Of a stretch of DNA of 64,000 bases, positions 56,201-64,000 are shown piece by piece (the stretch's first letter is position 1; every line of letters begins with the position of its first letter). Location of the stretch: NCBI GenBank assembly GCA_023382535.1, contig JAHDWA010000022.1, positions 62,001-126,000 of the forward strand. Reading direction: 5' to 3'. The notes beneath the pieces are model-generated. The model made no database searches and was not told where the DNA came from. It was given only the letters and a program-made list of their open reading frames with translations. The position numbers were made by a program, and so were the translations under genes. The stretch comes from Anaerolineae bacterium. GTDB taxonomy: Bacteria > Chloroflexota > Anaerolineae > 4572-78 > J111.

Positions 56201-58227
56201 CCCAAAACCAGCATATCGCCACTGTTGGTCGTGACCATATCCACCGTTTGTTCCGAATCGTTTTCGCTGCCAAAGAGGGTGCTATACAGCAGGGCGCTGC
56301 CGCTGGGATTGAACTTGGTTACAAACACGTCGTGAGAATAAGTAGCGCCAAGCGACATATCGTAAGCGCCCAGCGTCGTCGGAAAGCTGGCGTTGGCACT
56401 TGAAGCATAAACACTCCCGGCCACATAGGCATTGCCACTTGCGTCAATCGACAGGGCATTTCCGTTAGTTTGCGCATTCGCCCCTTCCAGATAGGTGCTG
56501 TAGACCAGGGCTGACCCGCTGGGGCCCAGCTTGGTGAGGTAGGTCGCATAACCTGAATTGAGAGTGCGATCATACGCGCCGGAAGTGGTTGGAAAGTTTG
56601 AGGAAGGCGTATCCCCGAACAGATACAAGTTTCCACTGCCGTCAACCTTCATATCGCTTACATACTCATCGGCGCTTCCACCGAGATAGGTACCGTAGAG
56701 GAGCGCCGAGCCGGTGGCATTGAGTTTAACAGCGAATATGTCCGTCGCCCCGTTGAAGGTAGTATCATAAGCGCCGGCGGTGGTCGGAAAACTGTTATAC
56801 TGCACCAGGCCGCTGACGTAAACATTATTACTCCCATCTACCGCAATGGCCGAAGGCGATTCAACGAGCGAGCCGCCGACGTAGGTGCTGTAGACCAGGG
56901 TTGACCCGGTCGAGTTGAGTTTGGCGACATATATATCTTCGAGTCCGCCGTTATACGTGGTATCGTAAGCCCCAGCCGTAACCGGAAAACCGCCGTTGGT
57001 GAAGCCGGTGACGTATACAGCCCCAGAACTATCGATGGCCAAAGCCCGGATGTCGTCCCAGTTGGATCCACCCAGATAGGTGCCATAAACCAGCGCTGAT
57101 CCCGTCGAGTTGAGTTTGATAACGTACCCATCTTCGGGTCCGCTCAGCGCAGTGTCATAGGCGCCAGCGGTGGTAGGAATACCAAAAGTTGCGGAGCCGG
57201 CGATAATCGCGTTGCCGCCACTATCGACCGCTAGGACGTAAATGTCTCCGGCGTTAATATAGGTGCTGTAGACGAGCGCCGAACCGGTTGGGTTAAGCTT
57301 GGTGATAAAATCGGTAAAACTACCACTGGTTTGATAAGCGCCGGGGGTTGTGGGAAAGTTCGAGGAATAAGTGTAGCCGGCAATATAGGCATTGCCGGCG
57401 CTGTCCACCGCTATTTGGCGGGGATAATCCTCATTGCTGCCCCCCAAGAAAGTGCTATACACTAGCACCGGGTCAATTACCAACGGTAACGTCCGGTTGT
57501 ACTCGCCCACCCAAAAACTTACCTGCTGATTCGATAATACGAATCCACCTTCGACACTGCGCCTTTCCCCGTTTACCTCTTGATAAATGATCGGAGCCTT
57601 CTGGCGTATTTCGTTATCACTCACGCCAATCACCAGGTCGCCGTTTGGGTCAATTTCCAGCCAGTCAGCTCCATCAAAGCTCATCTTGACTTGGGCCGGG
57701 TCTATGCTTGGCGTGACGATAAAGTCGTATTCAAGCAATTTCTGACTCCCATACAGAACCAAGTCAATACCCGGCCAGACCTGCTCATACTGGACTCGCC
57801 CATAGTTCGGAATTCCCGTACGCCAGCCTGCCGGATCGTTGCCAATGAGGTAGTTACTGACCCCTGGCTGCTGTTCCAGACCGGTCATTTGTACATCAGG
57901 ATTGGCCCCATCGAGAGTTACCTGGATGACCGCCGCCTCTTTATCATTTGGCTCACGGAGGTTCAGGATCAGACCGGAAGGTGTGGCCGCCATAAAATAG
58001 CCGTTCCCCCTGGCAATAAACTTGACGTCTGTGGCGCTCACTTGCCCTTGATTGGCTTCAAAGTAGAGAGGGATATCATAGGAGAGAATATCTTGCTGCT
58101 TCGCTGAGGAAGTAACATCTTCCTGGGCCAGAGGCGGCCCCGCGGCGTCAATCGGCACGGTAATCGGGCTAAATTGGAAGATCAGGAACACGAGTAAGGA
58201 GATAGAGGTTCTGATAAGATTTTTCAT
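53293..58227 (-). CDS. Giant SBBP beta-propeller / cadherin-like / TSP3 surface protein
   Basis: 1644 aa. AAAGG 8 nt before ATG 58227. Signal peptide at about 8-28. A DUF7948-like N-terminal domain (FEANQGQVSATDVKFIARGN, PGIDLVLYGSQKLLEYDFIV) precedes about nine SBBP repeats of about 52 aa (LVYSTYLGGS...IAVDSSGNAYVTG...FPTTAGAYDT). Two cadherin-like repeats follow at about 720-920, and then a long TSP3 calcium array with GWELDNGLDPL / LTNLEEYQAGTDPQDSDSD units. It ends LIYLPIIRK. Probably an exported, calcium-binding surface fibre. Paralogue of the next gene upstream. Confidence 0.85.
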   Translation of the reverse strand: MKNLIRTSISLLVFLIFQFSPITVPIDAAGPPLAQEDVTSSAKQQDILSYDIPLYFEANQGQVSATDVKFIARGNGYFMAATPSGLILNLREPNDKEAAVIQVTLDGANPDVQMTGLEQQPGVSNYLIGNDPAGWRTGIPNYGRVQYEQVWPGIDLVLYGSQKLLEYDFIVTPSIDPAQVKMSFDGADWLEIDPNGDLVIGVSDNEIRQKAPIIYQEVNGERRSVEGGFVLSNQQVSFWVGEYNRTLPLVIDPVLVYSTFLGGSNEDYPRQIAVDSAGNAYIAGYTYSSNFPTTPGAYQTSGSFTDFITKLNPTGSALVYSTYINAGDIYVLAVDSGGNAIIAGSATFGIPTTAGAYDTALSGPEDGYVIKLNSTGSALVYGTYLGGSNWDDIRALAIDSSGAVYVTGFTNGGFPVTAGAYDTTYNGGLEDIYVAKLNSTGSTLVYSTYVGGSLVESPSAIAVDGSNNVYVSGLVQYNSFPTTAGAYDTTFNGATDIFAVKLNATGSALLYGTYLGGSADEYVSDMKVDGSGNLYLFGDTPSSNFPTTSGAYDRTLNSGYATYLTKLGPSGSALVYSTYLEGANAQTNGNALSIDASGNAYVAGSVYASSANASFPTTLGAYDMSLGATYSHDVFVTKFNPSGSALLYSTLFGSENDSEQTVDMVTTNSGDMLVLGQAYEANIPTTAGAYDTSYNGSSDGFVFKLHPDNSPTISAIVDQITDEDTPTGPLSFTIADMETAASSLTISGSSSNISLIPNSNIVFGGSGANRTVTVAPAANQYGSATITITVSDGTSSTSDLFVLTVNTVNDIPTISDIADQLTAYSTAKGPITFTVGDIETPAGSLTLSAASSNNTLVSVTNIVFGGSGANRTVTVTPTPGEYGTATLTIRVGDGSATAEDSFVLTVNSPDSDTDSDGMTDGWEVANGLDPMTDEGAQDPDGDGLTNLEEYQAGTDPNDADSDNDGLEDGWEVNNGLDSLSADSDGDGMLDGWEVNNSLDPLVNDAAQDPDNDGLSNLEEYQLGTEPNSADSDGDGMPDGWEVTNNFNPLSDEAASDADSDGLTNLGEYQAGTDPQDNDSDDDGLTDGWELDNGLDPLINDANGDADNDGATNLEEYQAGSDPQNRDTDSDRTPDGWELDNGLDPLVDDAADDADGDGLTNLEEYQAGTNPQDSDSDDDGLTDGWEGSNGLDPLTDDTADDADGDGLTNLEEYQAGTDPQNSDSDGDGMPDGWELDNSLDPIVDDAVDDADDDGLTNLEEYQAGTDPQDSDSDDDGLPDGWEGSNGLNPLAHDTEDDADGDGLTNLEEYQAGTDPQDSDSDGDGMPDGWELNNGLDPLINDANDDADNDGATNLEEYQAGSDPQNRDTDGDGVNDGREIGNDPGTPLDTDEDGTPDFADLDDDEDNVPTTVECPAGPPCADNDGDSSPDYLDLDDDNDTILTTVECPAGPPCPDSDNDNMPDYLDGDSDNDGLSDREESADDADNDGTPNYVDDDSDGDGITDADEGAGDSDNDGKPNYLDTDTDGDGIPDAQEGAGDADNDGKPNYLDPDSDGDGLSDAVEGATDVDNDGKANYLDLDSDGDGIPDAQEGAGDADNDGKPNYLDTDSDGDGIPDAEEDAGDSDGDGIPDYLDKDRLIYLPIIRK

Positions 58228-58273
58228 TTTCGGACCTTTATAGTTAGTTTGTGGAGAAAACTAAAGCGTTATT

Positions 58274-58316
58274 GGGAGGCTGTTGGAGCAATGCGGCGTG
58301 CACCCGGCAGCCTCCC
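58274..58316 (-). terminator. GC-rich hairpin between the two giant SBBP genes
   Basis: GGGAGGCTG (58274-58282) pairs perfectly with CAGCCTCCC (58308-58316). It shares the GCTGCCGGGT(A/G)CA core with the hairpin at 53232-53270. It lies 20 bp past the stop of the gene ending at 58336. Confidence 0.5.
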
Positions 58317-58335
58317 TTACTCAAACCGATAAGAC

Positions 58336-61300
58336 TTACTTGAAGATGAGAGGTAGATAGATTTTCCCTGGCCCACTCGTCGTGGCCGCGACTTCCATTT
58401 CCCGAACGATGGTCCAGTTCAGTCCGTAGCTCGTCTGCAATTGGAACTTTACCTTGCCGGTTGCCGGTCCCGCGACGATCACGGTCTGGCTATAGGCCTT
58501 TTGATAATCCGCGTCGCTTTGCCCATACGGTTTCAAGGCCACTGTAAAGCTCTTTGGCGCCACCGTCCCAAAGCCGCTCTGGAACGTCACCGTCATAGTG
58601 ACGGTGGTCGTCAGCGTCCGGTTGTTAGCCAGGTGGATGGTATAACTCATCACGTCCCCGGTCTTGACGGCCTGGGTCGCCGTACTCATCTGGGTTGCCG
58701 CCAGATTCAGCACCGGCAGGGTACCCTGGCTGACGATACGATTCTGGTTCTCCACCACGCTGACAAACAGCCCGGTCACCATCGTATTGGTCGGGTCCTG
58801 GTAGTCGGGTATCCCGTCGCCGTCGCTATCCGGGCAGGGCGGGCCAGCCGGACATTCGTCCTGATCGCTCAGACCATCGCCGTCTGAGTCGCCGGTCCCG
58901 CCGTCATTGTCGTCGGAGTCGAGCCAGTTGGGGATGCCGTCTCCGTCGTTGTCACCACTACCTTCGACCGTATCCGATTTGCCGTCGTTGTCCGAGTCGG
59001 TGTCCAAGAAGTCGTAGGTCCCATCGCCGTCGCTGTCCGGGCACATCAGGCCCGCCGGACACTCGGTTCGGTCACTCAGCCCATCACCGTCGCTATCAAG
59101 GTCGCGGTTGTTGGGCAGCCCGTCTCCATCGGCGTTGTCGTTGGTCGGATCGCCGTCGTGGTTGGCATCCTCAATAGAGTCCGGTATCCCATCCCCATCG
59201 CTGTCTGTCTGGGAATCAAGATAGTCAGGAGTTCCATCCCCATCGCTATCCCCGCTACCCTCCTGGGCATCGCCCAAACCGTCGCCATCAGAGTCGGTGT
59301 CAAGATAGTTGGGTGTACCATCGTTGTCGGCGTCACCCGTGCTTTCCTGGCTATCGGGAATGCCGTCGCCGTCAGAGTCGGTATCAAGATAGTTGAGCGT
59401 ACCATCGTTGTCGCTATCCCCCGTCCCATCCTGGCTATCGGGGATTCCGTCGCCATCGGAGTCGGTGTCAAGATAGTTGGGCTTACCATCACCATCGGCG
59501 TCACCCGTGCCTTCCTGGCTATCGGGAATGCCATCGTTGTCACTGTCATTATCCAGGTAGTTCGGTATGCCATCGTTATCGGCATCTCCCGTCCCTTCCT
59601 GGGCATCGCTGGAGCCATCGCCATCGGCGTCGGTATCGAGGTAGTTGGGCGTGCCGTCGTTGTCGCTATCCCCCGCCCCATCCTGGCTATCGGGGATTCC
59701 GTCGCCATCGGAGTCCCCATCCAGGTAGTTCGGGATCTGGTCGCCATCCGGGTCACCCGTGCCTTCCTGGACATCGGAAATCCCGTCGCCGTCGGAGTCG
59801 GTATCGAGATAGTTGGGCGTGCCGTCACTATCCAGGTCTTGCCGACCCTCCACGCTGTCGTCTATCCCATCTCCGTCGCTGTCATTGTCGATATAGTTGC
59901 TCAGACCGTCACCGTCCGGATCCCCCGCCCCTTCCTGGCTATCGGGGATTCCGTCGCCATCGGAGTCGGTGTCGAGATAGTTGGGCGTGCCGTCACTATC
60001 GCTATCAGGACAGGGCGGCCCAGATGGGCACTCTACCGCCGTGGGAATGGTGTCGTTATCATCATCCGGGTCGAGGTAATCCGGAGCACCATCGCCGTCG
60101 GTGTTCAAACACGGCGACCCGGCTGGACACTCCACGCTGGTTGGAACACTGTCGTCGTCGTCATCCAGGTCGGCGAAATCAGGCGTCCCATCCCCATCGG
60201 TATCCAGAGGATGGGTCGGATCAGTCCCGATTTCTACATCATCGTTGACCCCATCGCCATCGCTATCGGCGTCTTGCGGGTCGCTGCCGGCCTGGTATTC
60301 GTCCAGGTTGGTCGCCCCATCGCCATCGGCATCGTCACTGGCATCGTCCACCTCGGGGTCGAGACCATTGTCCAGTTCCCAGCCATCCGGCATCCCATCG
60401 CCGTCGGTGTCGCTGGTTTGATTGACCCCATCGATGATGACTTGCATCTCGGGTTTAGTTGTCGGAGCGGGACTGGCCGCTGCAATCGCTGCTTCATAGG
60501 CGGCCATGTTGGCCGGAATGACATTGATCAGAGCCAACGTCGGGTTGGTCAGGTCAGCTGCTATCGGCGCACCGTCGGCGACGCTATCAGAAGCAGCCAC
60601 GATGGTCGCCACCTGCTCGGCCACGGTATCGTTGTCTGTCCCATCTGTCGGGTCGGTCCCCGCGTCCAGTTCGGTCGTGTCGCTGATCCCATCATTGTCG
60701 CTGTCGCTGCTTTGCGGATTGGTCCCGGCCTGGTACTCTTCGAGGTTGGTCAGCCCATCCCCATCAGGATCGTCCCCCGCATCGTCCACGAGGGGGTCGA
60801 GACCATTGTCCAGCTCCCAGTCATCGGACATCCCATCGCTATCGGTGTCGCTGGCCTGGTTGACTCCATCGATGATAGCCTGCAGCTCAGGTTTGGTCGT
60901 CGGTGCTGGGCTGGCGGCTGCAATCGCTTCTTCATAGGCTGGCATATTGGCCGGGATGACATGGACCAGAGCCAGGATTGGGTTGGTCAAATCTACGCGG
61001 ATCGGTGAACCATCGGCCACACTGTCCGAGGCTGCCACAATCGTGGCGACTTGCTCGGCCACAGTGTCATTGTCCGTCCGATCGTAGGGGTTAGCCCCGG
61101 CGTCCAACTCGGTCCAGTCGCTGAGACCATCGCCGTCCGAGTCCTGATCCACCCGCCCCTGGTACTCGGCCTGGTTGACCATGTTGATGATAGCTTGCAG
61201 CTCAGGTTTGGTCGCCGGTGTTGGGCTGGCCACCGCAATCGCTTCTTCATACGCTGGCATATTGGCCGGGATGACATTGACCAGAGCCAATGTCGGGTTG

Positions 61301-64000
61301 GTCAGGTCAGCCGCTATCGGCGCGCCATCGGCCACACTGTCCGAAGCTGCCACAATCGTGGCGACCTGCTCGGCTACGGTGTCATTGTCCGTGCCATCCA
61401 ATGGGTCGGTCCCAGCGTCCACCTCGGTCGCGTCGCTGATCCCATCGCCGTCGGTGTCGCTGGACTGGTTGACCCCATCAATAATAGCTTGCAGCTCAGG
61501 TTTGGTCGTCGGTGCTGGGCTGGCCACCGCGATCGCCTCTTCATACGCTGCCATGTTAGCCGGAATGACATTGATCAGAGCCAACGTCGGGTTGGTCAGG
61601 TCAGCCGCAATCGGTGCACCGTCGGCGATACTATCAGAAGCAGCTACGATGGTCGCCACCTGCTCGGCCACGGTGTCATTGTCCGTCCCATCCAGTGGGT
61701 CGGTCCCCGCGTCCAGTTCGGTCGCATCGCTGATCCCATCGTTGTCGCTGTCCGCGTCTTGCGGGTCACTGCCGGTCTGATACTCGTCCAGGTTGGTTAG
61801 CCCATCCCCATCGGCATCGTTCGTGGCATCATCTACCAGCGGGTCGAGATCATCGTCCAGCTCCCAGCCATCCGGCATTCCATCGCTGTCACTGTCCCCG
61901 CTTTGAGGATCGGTCCCGGCCTGATACTCATCGAGATTGGTCGCTCCGTCGTTGTCAGGATCGCCCGTCGCGTCACCCACGCTGGGATCGAGGCTGTTAT
62001 CCACTTCCCAGCCATCGGGCATCCCATCTCCATCTGTGTCTGAAGTTGGGGAGTTGACGATAAAGGTAAATGTGTCAAAGGCAGTAGCTGCGCCATCGCT
62101 GACCGTCACCGTCAGCGTGACCGTCCCATATTGCCCGGCGGCCGGGGTAACCGTCACCGTCCGGCTGGCCCCGCTGCCGCCAAAGACGATGTTGCTCACC
62201 GGCACGATCGTTGGATTCGAGGAGTTGGCACTCAGGGTTAAGCTACCGGCCGCGGTTTCGACATCCCCCACGTTGAAAGTGATGGGCCCTTTGGCAGTGT
62301 TGTAGGCTATCACCTGATCAGGAATGTTAGATATGAGCGGGGTATCATTGACGCTATTGACAGTCAAAACGAAGCTGTCCTGGGCCGAGGAGGTGCCATC
62401 GCTGACCTGGATCGTGATCGTAGCTGGACCGAATTGGTTTGCCGCTGGCGTCACCGTCACCGTCCGGTTGGCTCCGCTGCCCCCAAAAGTAATATTGGCA
62501 TTCGGCACCAGGGTCTGGTCGGAGGAGCTGCCGCTGACCATCAGGCTGCCCGCTGCGGTCTCGATATCCCCTACCGTAAAAGAGATTGGTCCAACGGCTA
62601 CATCTTCGTTAGTCGATTGATTAGCGATATCTGATATTGTCGGCGCGTCATTCACAGAGTTTACGGTCAGGACAAAGGAAGTAGGCGTCGAATATGTTCC
62701 ATCACTTACTGTCACCGTGATCGTGGCTGACCCATATTGGTTCGCCGCCGGCGTCACCGTCACCGTACGATTGGCTCCACTGCCGCCAAAAGTAATATTG
62801 GCATTCGGCACCAGGGTCTGGTTGGAAGAACTGCCGCTGACCGTCAGACTATCCGCCGAAGTCTCCACATCACCCACCGTGAAAGAGATGGGTCCGGTGG
62901 CTACATCTTCGTTGGTTGATCTGTTAGCAATCGACGAGATAGTTGGATTATTAAGTAAGATCAGTTTGGTTACAAAAATATCCTGTCCGCCGTTGTAACT
63001 GGTATCATATGCGCCAGCGCTGACCGGGAAACTAGTCGAGGTTGTAGCGCCTATCACATAGGCTTCGGCGGTACCACTACCCGGGACAATACCAGTCCCC
63101 CTGGCCTGCCACATACCTGCCAGGTAAGTGCCATAACCCAGGTTTGAACCATCAGCACTCAATTTGGCCACAAAAGCATTGTAACTACCGTTAACCGTGT
63201 TATCATACGCACCGGGTGTAGTTGGAAAAGTGTAACTATACGTGGCGCCCGTCAGGTAAATTTCACTCGTGCTATTATTGAGTGCAATACTTCCTGGATA
63301 ATCAAAATCATCACCACCCAGGTAGGTGCTAAAAACCAGGCCTGAACCACTGGCGTTAAATTTGGTCACGGCCGTATCAGTATAGCCATAGCTGTCATTA
63401 TAAGTAGTGTCATACGCGCCGGCTGTGGTCGCGAAACCACCCGAGTATGTCTGAGAGAATACGTAGGCTTCGCCAGCCGAATTAACCGCAATATCAGCTA
63501 TATCATCATTACTTGGCGTCCCCAAAAAAGTGCTATAAGCCAGACCTGAACCACTGGCGTTAAGCTTAGTAACAAAACCATCCGAACTACCGTTATAAGT
63601 AGTGTCGTATGCACCGGCCGTGGTCGGGAAAGAGCTGGTGGTTTCAGTCCGCCCGACTACATACGCCTCCCCGGCATTATTAATGGCAATACCTCTACTG
63701 TACTGCTTACTCCACGAGTTATCGGTTGCCCCCAGGAAGGTGCTATAGACCAGGGCCGAACCGCTGGCATTAAACTTAGTAACAAAAACATTAAAAGTAC
63801 CACTATAAGTAGTGTCGTATGCACCGGCCGTGGTCGGGAAAGAGGAATCCGAGGTGGTTCCCGTTACGAAGGCTTCTCCGGCTGTATTAACGGCAATATC
63901 ATACCCACCGACTAAACTACTGCCGCCGGGGCCAACACTACCCGTCGCGATTTCACCCGTCCCCAGAAAAGTGCTATAAACCAGGCTAGAGCCGTTGGCA
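58336..64000 (-). CDS. Giant SBBP / cadherin-like / TSP3 surface protein, 5' end cut by window
   Basis: At least 1887 residues are visible; the frame stays open to base 64000 with SBBP repeats (SALVYSTFLGAT, SFPTTAGAYDTTYNG), so the true start is outside. An internal TTG at 63525 is not a start. Order: SBBP repeats, three cadherin-like repeats, EF/TSP3 units interleaved with four copies of a helical module (TVAEQVATIVAASDS...NPTLALINVIPANM), a long TSP3 array, and a C-terminal beta domain (SYTIHLANNRTLTTTVTMTV) ending KIYLPLIFK. Acidic Asp-rich repeats imply calcium binding outside the cell. Long plus-strand ORFs over it are antisense shadows. Confidence 0.88.
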   Translation of the reverse strand, partial: ANGSSLVYSTFLGTGEIATGSVGPGGSSLVGGYDIAVNTAGEAFVTGTTSDSSFPTTAGAYDTTYSGTFNVFVTKFNASGSALVYSTFLGATDNSWSKQYSRGIAINNAGEAYVVGRTETTSSFPTTAGAYDTTYNGSSDGFVTKLNASGSGLAYSTFLGTPSNDDIADIAVNSAGEAYVFSQTYSGGFATTAGAYDTTYNDSYGYTDTAVTKFNASGSGLVFSTYLGGDDFDYPGSIALNNSTSEIYLTGATYSYTFPTTPGAYDNTVNGSYNAFVAKLSADGSNLGYGTYLAGMWQARGTGIVPGSGTAEAYVIGATTSTSFPVSAGAYDTSYNGGQDIFVTKLILLNNPTISSIANRSTNEDVATGPISFTVGDVETSADSLTVSGSSSNQTLVPNANITFGGSGANRTVTVTPAANQYGSATITVTVSDGTYSTPTSFVLTVNSVNDAPTISDIANQSTNEDVAVGPISFTVGDIETAAGSLMVSGSSSDQTLVPNANITFGGSGANRTVTVTPAANQFGPATITIQVSDGTSSAQDSFVLTVNSVNDTPLISNIPDQVIAYNTAKGPITFNVGDVETAAGSLTLSANSSNPTIVPVSNIVFGGSGASRTVTVTPAAGQYGTVTLTVTVSDGAATAFDTFTFIVNSPTSDTDGDGMPDGWEVDNSLDPSVGDATGDPDNDGATNLDEYQAGTDPQSGDSDSDGMPDGWELDDDLDPLVDDATNDADGDGLTNLDEYQTGSDPQDADSDNDGISDATELDAGTDPLDGTDNDTVAEQVATIVAASDSIADGAPIAADLTNPTLALINVIPANMAAYEEAIAVASPAPTTKPELQAIIDGVNQSSDTDGDGISDATEVDAGTDPLDGTDNDTVAEQVATIVAASDSVADGAPIAADLTNPTLALVNVIPANMPAYEEAIAVASPTPATKPELQAIINMVNQAEYQGRVDQDSDGDGLSDWTELDAGANPYDRTDNDTVAEQVATIVAASDSVADGSPIRVDLTNPILALVHVIPANMPAYEEAIAAASPAPTTKPELQAIIDGVNQASDTDSDGMSDDWELDNGLDPLVDDAGDDPDGDGLTNLEEYQAGTNPQSSDSDNDGISDTTELDAGTDPTDGTDNDTVAEQVATIVAASDSVADGAPIAADLTNPTLALINVIPANMAAYEAAIAAASPAPTTKPEMQVIIDGVNQTSDTDGDGMPDGWELDNGLDPEVDDASDDADGDGATNLDEYQAGSDPQDADSDGDGVNDDVEIGTDPTHPLDTDGDGTPDFADLDDDDDSVPTSVECPAGSPCLNTDGDGAPDYLDPDDDNDTIPTAVECPSGPPCPDSDSDGTPNYLDTDSDGDGIPDSQEGAGDPDGDGLSNYIDNDSDGDGIDDSVEGRQDLDSDGTPNYLDTDSDGDGISDVQEGTGDPDGDQIPNYLDGDSDGDGIPDSQDGAGDSDNDGTPNYLDTDADGDGSSDAQEGTGDADNDGIPNYLDNDSDNDGIPDSQEGTGDADGDGKPNYLDTDSDGDGIPDSQDGTGDSDNDGTLNYLDTDSDGDGIPDSQESTGDADNDGTPNYLDTDSDGDGLGDAQEGSGDSDGDGTPDYLDSQTDSDGDGIPDSIEDANHDGDPTNDNADGDGLPNNRDLDSDGDGLSDRTECPAGLMCPDSDGDGTYDFLDTDSDNDGKSDTVEGSGDNDGDGIPNWLDSDDNDGGTGDSDGDGLSDQDECPAGPPCPDSDGDGIPDYQDPTNTMVTGLFVSVVENQNRIVSQGTLPVLNLAATQMSTATQAVKTGDVMSYTIHLANNRTLTTTVTMTVTFQSGFGTVAPKSFTVALKPYGQSDADYQKAYSQTVIVAGPATGKVKFQLQTSYGLNWTIVREMEVAATTSGPGKIYLPLIFK
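60430..61760. repeat. Four DNA copies of a helical-module repeat
   Basis: Near-identical blocks about 280-440 bp apart (around 60430-60660, 60870-61100, 61180-61410 and 61490-61720) encode an Ala-rich helical module of about 75 aa between TSP3 units. Confidence 0.8.

Noticed and set aside
59158..61008. 616-codon plus-strand ORF
   Set aside because: Antisense shadow of the Asp-rich TSP3 repeats (GATTCNGATGGNGAT-like codons keep the opposite strand free of stops); the Ile/Val-rich product has no domain features and no Shine-Dalgarno.

Overview
The window reads as a chromosomal segment of a Chloroflexota-like bacterium (Anaerolineae/Caldilineae type). This is inferred from gene style only: arrays of exported TPR-CHAT proteins, huge SBBP/cadherin-like/thrombospondin-3 surface proteins ending in a short (Y/F)LP(I/L)I tail, and Pro/Thr-rich stalk proteins. 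No rRNA or tRNA gene was seen to confirm it. Nearly every gene lies on the minus strand. The plus-strand exceptions are a small ribbon-helix-helix gene with tnpB, and one GC-rich membrane protein gene.

Layout. 1-4279: a type IIA topoisomerase pair (A subunit cut by the window edge). 4486-6400: a tnpB locus with a palindromic promoter and, 390 bp downstream, a strongly structured non-coding stretch. 6748-32181: a co-directional block of six intact TPR-CHAT (caspase-like) genes, all with a signal peptide or N-terminal membrane segment. Between them lie a beta-propeller lipoprotein, a FecR-like/TPR lipoprotein, a TPR membrane protein and at least three CHAT pseudogenes, two of which share the same deletion junction. 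32171-33253: a subtilisin-like gene that lacks its catalytic Asp and His and is fused at its 3' end to a CHAT remnant. 33418-35978: a mobile-element hotspot with an IS5-family IS (TSD CTAG), an excisionase-like HTH gene, a 135-bp palindromic element with 26-bp TIRs and 15-bp direct repeats, and a 534-bp element with TGT..ACA ends, multiple end-binding-like repeats and a 5-bp TSD (Tn7/Tn5053-like, non-autonomous). 36458-36830: a decayed surface-protein gene. 37035-52409: a surface/export cluster (giant repeat adhesin, Pro/Thr stalk protein, LPVTG protein, CooC/MinD-type ATPase, Cys-rich protein, M23 peptidase, WYL-like protein). 52606-53106: a GC-rich plus-strand gene of foreign look. 53293-64000: two paralogous giant SBBP/cadherin-like/TSP3 proteins, the last cut by the window end, each followed by a related intergenic hairpin.

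How the genes may work together (inference). The CHAT block looks like an expanding and decaying family of extracytoplasmic or membrane-tethered caspase-like proteases with protein-interaction solenoids, beside exported propeller and TPR lipoproteins that could be partners or substrates. The surface cluster could build a cell-envelope structure. The hotspot between the two blocks has collected transposons whose ends and target duplications are still readable.
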